Assembly: GCA_949126835.1 (NCBI GenBank)
Contig: OX421494.1
Coordinates: forward strand, 18,213,538-18,277,537
Reading direction: 5' to 3'
Length of the DNA stretch: 64,000 nucleotides
From: Anisus vortex
Lineage: Eukaryota; Mollusca; Gastropoda; Planorbidae
The position numbers and the translations under genes were made by a program. Positions within the stretch are counted from its first letter, which is position 1, and each line of letters begins with the position of its first letter. The notes beneath the pieces were generated by a model. That model was not told the origin of the DNA. It did no database searches and saw only the letters and a list, made by a program, of their open reading frames with translations. Positions 1 through 10,800 of the stretch are shown piece by piece.

Positions 1-1661
1 TTGGAAGTTGGAAGGTGATCATTACTTCAAGTAGAAGACCCTTTTTTTTTTGGTGCTAATGGAAATATTTTTTAATAAATAATATTGGATTCGCACAAAA
101 TAGTTCCTGAAATGCCTTGCTAGATATCTAACACTATTTAGTCTTAGACATGGTGTTTCCAAATACCAACTATGGCTTGCGATAAAATCAACATCAAACA
201 AATTGTTAAGTTACAGTTACAATTAACATGAATCTTTTTACTTGTCGGCTCATCTTTGATGTAGGCAATGGAGAGATGCAAACTAGCCCTTCCCTTGTGA
301 CCCTGAACAATGCGGCTAGACACCGCGTCTGTGCTTTATTATTAACGGCACTATTAAATACACATTCTTTTGATTTGTGCTACTCGAAAACTTTCAATAC
401 ATTATTTTACAAGTTACCATATATGCCTCTTCAAATGCTACTTTATAGTATGGTCAACGATAATTGGCAATTTGATTATCACTATTGAAAAATTGAAAGC
501 TAATATTGATTTTAATCACTTAGCCCAGATTTTTTTAGTTGTAAAGAATTTTATGGTAAAGAGTACAAAATCATATTGTATTCACACAAATCAATCCCTT
601 GAATGCCCTGCAAACACTAATTAAGTTTGAAGTAAGCTTATTTTTCAAATATACCTATAAAACTACGCAAATTTTGCTTTTCCGATCTGTGACTTGTGAC
701 AATGCTCGGGGGGAAGGGGGGAACCGAAATCCGGTTTTAAATCGGTTTTGTAGAACCGAAACCGGTTTTGGAAAAAAACCGGTTTTAACATCTCTAAACA
801 AAACCTAACTTGTTAAAGTATTCGAGCGCGCATGCGTCTTGATGAGAGGGAAACTTTAAATGTAATCTTGCCACTTGCGCGCTGGTCTTTTTTTTTTTTG
901 GACGCGGGCGGCTTGTACCGTTTCCTTGAAACAAAAGTCTTGAAGGTAGACGGAAATAGAATTTAGCAGACAAATTGTCAATAGACCAAGAGTCGTAGAA
1001 GAATAATCTGTAGACTGAAGACGATAATATGTCGCGTATTAGATAACCAGTGTTACTCTTCTTTCTCTTGTATCCGTTTGATCCGCTCGACTCTTCGCGT
1101 TAAAACATTACAATAATAGTCTCGTACTAAAAGACAAGTTTCACAAACATGAAAGCACACCACGTGACTAAATAACCCCTGACACTAATGAAAACGTGTT
1201 GTTTTATTTTAATAGTTAAAAGCACTTTATAACATTTCAGAAATACACGACTGTTCAATAGGCTTAATCGGCATATGAGTTTTACTGTATACCGTAGCTT
1301 AAAAATCAATATAAACAATTAGTAGGCACTTTATAAACGTATGAATTGTATCTTATTCAGCACCTCTTCCCCCCTCCCCCAAAAGCCGCTTGCTTCGTTC
1401 GTAAACTTTAAAATGTTGTTTAATGCCCAGGACTTTTAGCAGATATTTACAATTTTAATTTCACCACTAATATTCCACCACTGCATTGTTGGGCTTTATC
1501 CAAACGCTGTATTAAAAATTTAAGTGAAGTGTTTTGACGATTTTGACTCTACAATAACACAATTAAAATTCAGAGTAAATTTATATAAAGACCACAATAC
1601 AAACCACGGACTGTAGGGTTTGCTTGTTTTGTATTTAACGCTGTTTCAATTGTCTACGCAG
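1..1661. other. Intron or upstream sequence of gene 1; no exon recognised
   Basis: Mostly unique AT-rich sequence. It holds a cluster of imperfect palindromes around aaaccggtttt at 720-790. No open frame here resembles the upstream part of a polycystin. Confidence 0.5.
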
Positions 1662-1828
1662 GCTATCGAGATTAAAAGAACGCGTCAGTAACTTCATCAA
1701 CTCCTATAAGAAAAGAAAATACGAAGATGTTGACCAGCCCCCCGCTGACCGCAACGACCCGTTTCTAAAACCCAAGAAGAAGAAGCCATTTTCTTTTCCG
1801 CACTGGTTTATATACATCGCCTGGGTTT
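1662..1828 (+). CDS. Polycystin gene 1, exon 1 in window: basic linker and start of helix
   Basis: Acceptor tctacgcag at 1653-1661 and donor gtaagt at 1829. The first base completes a split codon. It encodes a Lys/Arg-rich cytoplasmic stretch (KPKKKKPFSFPHWFIYIAWV) ending inside the conserved PC1 LPHW..YIAWVL helix. It ends in phase 1. The donor is the first copy of a tandem array. Confidence 0.9.
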
Positions 1829-4800
1829 GTAAGTACAGAGTGACTTGGTGTTGTAAGTACAGAGTGACTTGGTGTTGTAAGTACAGAGTGACTTGGTGTT
1901 GTAAGTACAGAGTGACTTGGTGGTGTAAGTAGAGAGTGACTGGTGGTGTAAGTACAGAGTGAGTGGTGCTGTAAGTACAGAGTGACTGGTGGTGTAAGTA
2001 CAGAGTGACTGGTGGTGTAAGACCAGAGTGACTGGTGCTGTAAGTACAGAGTGACTGGTGCTGTAAGTACAAAGTGACTGGTGCTGTAAGTACAGAGTGA
2101 CTGGTGCTGTAAGTACAGAGTGACTTGGTGTTGTATGAACATAGTAATTAGTGGTGTAAGTAAGTTCTGACAGATTAGTGTTATAAATTCAGAATGATTA
2201 GTATTGTAAGTACAGAATGACTGATATTGTAAATTCAAAATAGGTTGATGTTGTCGTGACCGAGTTACCAATGTTGTAAATATTAATATTATACAACATC
2301 TACACAATGTATAAAGTGGCTGGTGTAGTATTTATTTATATCTTATGAATACGAGATACATTCTAATGCTATTCTTTCTTCTGTTAGAGACATTAGCTGT
2401 AAGTCTTTTATATATAGTGCAATATATAAATGTTGTTTCTTGCAGTGTGTTTCTTTAGCATCGTAGCTTCTGGGTTTTTCACCATACTTTACAGCATGGA
2501 GTGGGGCCGAGACAAAGCCAACCAATGGCTGACAACGTTTCTGTTATCATTCGTTGAGTCTGTCATTATCATCCAACCAGTCAAAGTAAGGCACTGCATT
2601 AATTAATACACAGCACTTAAAAAAAACAACAACTTCATTTCGACTTGTCACAAAAATGAATAACACTAAGCAAACTCTATTCTCAATAATCATGTAACAT
2701 TAGATGCATAAAGATACATTTTTGTGTTAACTAAATTGTCTCGGTATTGGTCCGTTGATGCTTTTGACATTGCAATTTCCTCAGGTACTACTGCTGGTGG
2801 CTTTCATCGCGTGCGTGCTGAAGAAGCCAGAATTGGAGGAAGAGGATCTGGACGAGGACATCCACAGGGTGTTGGCTGGCAAGGATGCTACAGATGGCAC
2901 CAAGGATGAAGCGAGCTTGTCACGTAAGTAGCATACATTGACCAGGAGCTGAACTCACTACTTTCGGATGATCGATCTCTATTTAATTTAACCATCCGCC
3001 TAGTATATTAACCATTGTATCGCTACAGTCTGCAAGACAGTGGATGCGCCTGACAGAAAATGTTAAGATTGAGCAGCAAAAATTTACGGACAAAATTGTT
3101 TTGAACATTTGATAGGCTTGTTCATATTTGACCACTTGCATTTTCGTGGCAACAATTCATGATTTACAAAATACATTTGTGTAGTTTTCTGTGGTTTATT
3201 TATTCTTTTACATTCCTAACATCAGGCACCCCGACGTCTTTCACCAATTCATATTTAGATCTACACCCTACTCTTTTTTTGTGTGGTAAAACGTGCATTT
3301 ATATCTAATGTGCAGGTGGTCGGTAAATAATTCACAAGTGTTTGCTCCACTAATTCATAGGAAAAGTGTGGCCAAGCCAACACAGACTTCGCCTTGATAG
3401 TAGATAAGCTAGAACATCATCATTTCGAACTTTTTGAGAGCGAAAAATTTACTGCAGAACTAATATTATTTTGTGAAATAAAACAAATAAACTATTCATA
3501 TACTAACATGCAATACTTAAACTATTCATATACTTACATGCAATAAATAAACTATTCATATACTAACATACAATAATTAAACTATTCATATACTTACATG
3601 CAATAATTCAACTATTCATATATTTACATGCAATAATTAAACTATTCATATACTAACATGCAATAATTAAACTATTCATATACTAACATGCAATAATTAA
3701 ATTATTCATATACTAACATGCAATAATTAAACTATTCATATACTAACATGCAATAATTAAACTATTCATATACTTACATGCAATAATTAAACTATTCATA
3801 TACTAACATGCAATAATTAAACTATTCATATACTAACATGCAATAATTAAACTATTCATATACTAACATGCAATAATTAAACTATTCATATACTAACATG
3901 CAATAATTAAACTATTTATATACTAACATGCAATAATTAAACTATTCATATACTTACATGCAATAATTAAACTATTCATATACTAACATGCAATAATTAA
4001 ACTATTCATATACTAACATTCAATAATTAAACTATTTATATACTAACATGCAATAATTAAACTATTCATATACTAACATGCAATAATTAAACTATTCATA
4101 TACTTACATGCAATAATTAAACTATTCATATACTAACATGCAATACTTAAACTATTCATATACTTACATGCAATAATTAAACTATTCATATACTTACATG
4201 CAATAATTAAACTATTCATATACTTACATGCAATAATTAAACTATTCATATACTTACATGCAATAATTAAACTATTCATATACTTACATGCAATAATTAA
4301 ACTATTCATATACTAACATGCAATATTTAAACTATTCATATACTTACATGCAATAATTAAACTATTCATATACTAACATGCAATAATTAAACTATTCATA
4401 TACTTACATGCAATAATTAAACTATTCATATACTTACATGCCAACTGTTAATCTTTCGCCAATCAGCATATACTTACATGCCAACTATTATTCATATACT
4501 TACATGCCAACTGTTAATGTTTCGCCAATCAGCATATACTTAAATGCCAACTGTTAATGTTTCGCCAATCAGCATATACTTACATGCCAACTGTTATTCA
4601 TATACTTACATGCCAACTGTTTCGCCAATCAGAGATAATGCTCCAGAGAAGATCCGACAACTCCGAGCTGCAGCCCCCGGATCCGGAAGTACTGTCAAAA
4701 GTTCGAGAAACACGAATGATGGAAATCAAAATGGAGGCGGTCCTGAAAGAAATTATCGTGTACATGATCTTTCTGGCCATCATCTTCTTCCTGTCTTATC

Positions 4801-7800
4801 AACAGAGAGACCCACAGTCGTATGCCTACAATACAAATGTCAGGGGAACTCTGCTGGATAAATTTGATGAGGTCAGTGTATTTTGTAGGAGGCGAGAGGT
4901 GGGTGAACTTTTGGAGCTTATTATGTTAAATAATGGAACATTTCAAAATTATTATTTTGGTATTTGTTACCCAGAAACTTTACTCGGATGCACCTGCTTC
5001 ACATTAAACCGACTATTATATTGTTTTGTTTATTTAATTGTTTAGATAGTGACGATACAGGATTACTGGAGCTGGTTAGAGGAAAGCTTCCTTCCTTCGT
5101 TCTACGCTCAACAATACGCCAACGGAACGGACATCAGATATTGGAGAGATGTTGCCTGCATTTCTGATATGGAAAGTAGAAGGGTCGGTGTTGCTAGGAT
5201 ACGGCAACTTAGAATCAAAAATGGTAACTGTATAAAACCTGGTGATGATTTCATCTCTACGAACCATTTAAACTGATTTATTTATACACAACTTTATAAA
5301 CCCATTCTTAGGTTGACATTTAATGCTGAAAATATGGTTGCATTTTGAAGGTAGTTAATACATTAATGAAAAAACAATACTTATTATAGCCATACACATT
5401 ATACCATTTTAATAGAGATTAAATGTACTATGTCATAGACAAATGCAATATATTTAATTAAAGAGACATGCAATATAGTTGGTCATAGAATCATACAATA
5501 TAGTTGGTCATAGAATCAAACAATATAGTTGGTCATAGAATCATACAATATAGTTGGTCAAAGAATCATACAATATAGTTGGTCATAGAATCATACAATA
5601 TAGTTGGTCATAGAATCATACAATATAGTTGGTCATAGAATCATACAATATAGTTGGTCATAGAATCATGCAATATAGTTGGTTATAGAATCACACAATA
5701 TATTTGGTCATAGAATCATACAATATAGCTGGTGATACACCAATGCAATATATTATTATTTGGCCATAGACTATTGCAATACACGTTATCATTGAAACAC
5801 TAAATATACTTTGATCACAGATACATGCACTATACAGAGTGAGCTAAAGTCAGTCATCAACCATTGTCGAGACGGCTACGGCTGGACGGCTGACGACACC
5901 AAACCTTATCTACCCTATTGGGAAACTCCACCAGCTGACATGAAGAAAGAGTTGGAGAAGTCTAAATCTCCTTTTGTAAGTCTTAAACAAACCAGCGAAA
6001 AGTTAAATTTTAATGATTATAAAATAGTATTGATCATGTTCGATCAATTTTCTGCCCTACCACATTTACATGTTATAATAGTGTATAATAGTGTATGGCA
6101 AACAATGATGATATAGATGGTTAAAGGTCTCCCTGAAATATGATTGTGTGTAGCACTGCATTCAGCAAATAAAACAAAACCATGACCAAATGACCAAATC
6201 TCTTTTGGGTTGAGGAGCGGCGTTAGCGACATCGTTCGGGTCGCTTTTCTAAATGGCTTGACTTCGAATACAGGCTAAAGGTCAGCTTTATTTTACAGGC
6301 TTTTTTTAATGGGTTTCTGAGCCCATTCAGCTCTAAAGGGAACGTGAGATTATATAAAGTTGAAGGTTGAAGAGGGATAAAGGCAGCTGGTCATCGTGCC
6401 AGCCACACAAGCCTATTGAATAATTTGATCATGGAGTATGTTGAACGATTGCTTCACTAGTCCGATGGGCCAATATTATCTGAAAGAGATGGTTTACTTT
6501 ATTGCTTTTAGGGCGATAAAATACACGCAATTCTATTTAATAATTAGAATAGTACCATCTTGCAGACATCAAAATAATAACTTTAATTTGTGTACCTTTA
6601 ACCCTTCATAAAGTTCTTTGTCTTATGAAGATAATTATTCAGTGGTCGGTACTTAATCAGTCAAGTTCTCTTTGCTTCTGTAGATGATCTCTAAACAAGA
6701 AGCAGAGCCCTCCCCTCTCCGATTTCAGTGACCAATACACACAAGATGGTATTGAGGCAAAACTCAGGTAGTTAGTCGTACTATACCCTTAGCCCTAAAC
6801 GATGTTGGGATCCCATCCGGCGGCCCTTGGGAGCAGGGAGATAAAAATATCGGCTTAACTAGATTTTATATCGAGATATTTGAAATGGTTCATTATAGCT
6901 CAAGAACACTGTGCCACTTCATATTTATATGCATTGCAGTTATAGTTTACCAAAAGTTGATACGTCATAGTTATATGCATTGAAGTTATAGTTTACCAAA
7001 CGTTGATACGTCATAGTTATATGCATTGCAGTTATAGTTTACCAAACGTTGATGCTTCAGGTTTACCAAGACGCCGTGGAGTTAAAGACTGCTCCTTTTG
7101 TTGGCAACATCGCAACCTATAAAGGCGGAGGCTACGTCATTCTGACCAAACGTACTTACGGCCGCACGGTGTCCATAGTGGACAATGCCAAGTCCGAGAA
7201 CTGGATAGATCTCAACACCAAGGCCATCTTCCTGGAGTACACTATCTATAACCCTAACGTTAACCTGTTTACCTCGGTTACTGCAGTGGTAGAGTTTCTG
7301 ACCATTGGACCTGCTGTGACTATGGCAGATGTCAAGGTTAATATTTCGTTTTGAGTAATCCATTAACTATTTACCCATACATTAACTTGCATTTATTCAT
7401 GAAATTTAAGCCATTCATTAACTTTTCTCATAAGTAAACCATAAGGCATACGTTACCTACTTTAACTTTTAAGTATTCTTTAACTTTATACACGTTTTTT
7501 TAGAACACTAAATCATAATTAATTCTGATAGATTATTTTTCACTATTAGTATATTAGACACTTAATTTTATAAATATTTTGCGAATCTTGCATTAATTAC
7601 TTAATGTTGTCTAATGTATTAGGCCTCATTCTGTTAAATTGAGAATGTTTATAAAAACGCATTCATTTCACTTCCGTAACTTGACTGCAAAATCTGGTAT
7701 TAGCTTTGACTATTTGCCTATTTAGAGCGAAATTTGGTGAATTTGAAAGGTTTTACTTGAAGAAAAGCTAGAGAATGTATTAATTCGGCAGTATCTCGCC

Positions 7801-10800
7801 TTGAGAACGCTTACAAATTCCGCTAAAGAAGTAAGCAGGTACTATTACAGGTACTAATTATTGTCGTTTTTTATTTATTTATACAAGTACAAAAAAACAA
7901 CACACACAAAAAAGAACAACAACAAAAACAACATCGAACGAAAACACCAGCAACAAACAAGTTACAACAAACCTAAACAAAATTGCATACGAATTTAAAT
8001 GCACGAAAATAGAACCTGAATTATTTACAATAGTAAATTAATTATTGTTTTGAAAAGCTTGATGTCAAATACTAATTGAATTATTGAGCATCCATTCTTT
8101 GACATCGATATTGGTTTAAGATAATTTTGTATTAGCTGATTGAAAACTTAAAAGAAAATTAACATTTTATTTATTATTACACCTTGAAAACATGAATATA
8201 AATAAGGTTTCATTCTCTAATAATTTCAGGTGTTCCGGTTGATGAGCTACATCGGCGGGTTCGGTGTCATAGTGCTGCTCTTTGAGGTTTTCTTCGGCAT
8301 CGTCTCCATCGTATTCTTCGTTCAGTGCGTCAAGAAGGTCAAGCTTCAGAGGCTGGCCTACTTCGGCGACTTCTGGAACATTCTGGAGTTCGTGCTCTTG
8401 TGCCTGGCCGTCACGTGCATTGTGTTGTACGCCTTTAAGCATATTCTCACTGATGTGGCGATGAGCGCCCTGCAGAACAGAAAATCAGGTCAGTCTGGCT
8501 TGCCGAAACTTGTGTACCCATGGGCTTTAACTTAACTGTTGGGTAGGTGGGAGAACAACCAGTTGAGAGCTATAGATAGAGCCACAAATACTTGTATGTG
8601 TGAAAACTGTTTTCAATAAATTCATATTTTTAATGGTAGGCCTATTATTCCATTTTAGTTACGATACGTGTATCTTACACTTTCATAATTTCGTTATTTG
8701 TTATATTTAGCAACATCCAAATGTTAGTTGTCATGTATATCAATATGTTAAACTGTTAGATGTCAAATATACCGATATGTGTACATAATATTTGCCATAT
8801 TGTCATACATTATATCAATATGTCAATATGTCACATGTCATAATATATACAAATGTCAAAATGGTAGATGTTTTATCTCTTTATTTCTCAATTATTTCAC
8901 TAAATTATATTTCACTAAATTATATTTCACTAAATTATATTTCACTAAATTATATTTCACTAAATTATATTTCACTAAATTATATTTCACTAAATTAGAT
9001 TTCACTAAATTATATTTCACTAAATTATATTTCACTAAATTATATTTCACTAAATTATATTTCACTAAATTATATTTCACTAAATTAGATTTCACTAAAT
9101 TATATTTCACTAAATTTTATTTCACTAAATTATATTTCACTAAATTATATTTCACTAAATTATATTTCACTAAATTATATTTCACTAAATTATATTTCAC
9201 TAAATTATATTTCACTAAATTATATTTCACTACACTGTATCACAAAATTATATTTCACTACACTGTATCACAAAATTATATTTCACTACACTGTATCACA
9301 AAATTATATTTCACTACACTGTATCACAAAATTATATTTCACTACACTGTATCACAAAATTATATTTCACTACACTGTATCACTAAATTATATTTCACTA
9401 CACTGTATCACAAAATTATATTTCACTACACTGTATCACAAAATTATATTTCACTACACTGTATCACAAAATTATATTTCACTACACTGTATCACTAAAT
9501 TATATTTCACTACACTGTATCACAAAATTATATTTCACTACACTGTATCACAAAATTATATTTCACTACACTGTATCACAAAATTATATTTCACTACACT
9601 GTATCACAAAATTATATTTCACTACACTGTATCACAAAATTATATTTCACTACACTGTATCACAAAATTATATTTCACTACACTGTATCACAAAATTATA
9701 TTTCACTACACTGTATCACAAAATTATATTTCACTACACTGTATCACAAAATTATATTTCACTACACTGTATCACAAAATTATATTTCACTACACTGTAT
9801 CACAAAATTATATTTCACTACACTGTATCACAAAATTATATTTCACTACACTGTATCACAAAATTCACTATATCCGTCCGGGGCAATATTCTGGTTCACC
9901 TTTTTCACATTTTATAGAATGTGACACAATGTCTTTTCACTGTAGTTCAAGGAGCCAATGGTGTCACCGTTTTGTTTCACCGTGTCACATACTAGATAAG
10001 AAAATGTCACACAGTCAATGGCTGGCTAAACATGTCACAAATTACTTCAGTAAGTTAAACCTTTACTCATTGCAATACATCTACATCACAATCTATTTTT
10101 ATCTATTAATTCGATGTAACACTAGCATTAAAAAAAATGCCAAAAAATATGAAAGATATAAAGTTAAAGTCATTGGTTGAAATTATGACATCTAAATCTA
10201 TGTCTTCACACCTAACGGCCAACTTTATCTTTTTGTCCCTCGTAGATGGTTTCGTCAACTTCAACAGCATTGCCCTCTATGACGAGTTGTATGGCTACGT
10301 CATGTCCGGTGTTGTCTTCATGGCCACGATACAGTTTCTCAAGTTGCTGCAGTTCAATAAAAAGATGGGCATGCTCGGTGCAACGGTATGACACACTTAT
10401 GCATTTTTGGTTATTTACTTTCGGTTTAACTTTAACCAAAGAAAATAATAAGATGGCCCGCTTGCTCTATTTTTAGAGCTTATATGTTCTTTTTTTCCCG
10501 TGCACAACCAATAAAGCTATCTTGAATGACTTCTAGGCTCCTACGATTGCATTAAATGTTTCCACTGTATACGACTTTCGATTTCAATCTTAATTTTCCA
10601 TTGAGAAAATCATAGAGAATTACTACACCGGAACTCTAGAGGACCTATTGCGATCGGAAATTCCGAAACTAAGTGTTTCAAGTTATCAAATAGCAGAAAT
10701 TTAATATCAAAGCAAGCGGGCCATCGTATTATAGTCTTTGCTTCAACATATCTCAGAATACATTTCCCAAAATGTGTAAGTTTTTTTTTACCCCCCCCCC

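Noticed and set aside
228..488. Possible upstream polycystin exon
   Set aside because: The frame has no convincing family motif and no splice sites consistent with phase into 1662.
3486..4440. CRISPR-like regular array
   Set aside because: 30-bp units are contiguous with no unique spacers, and the genome is eukaryotic; it is a minisatellite.
8779..9498. 239-codon ORF with YFTKL repeats
   Set aside because: Pure translation of the 15-bp array, within an intron.
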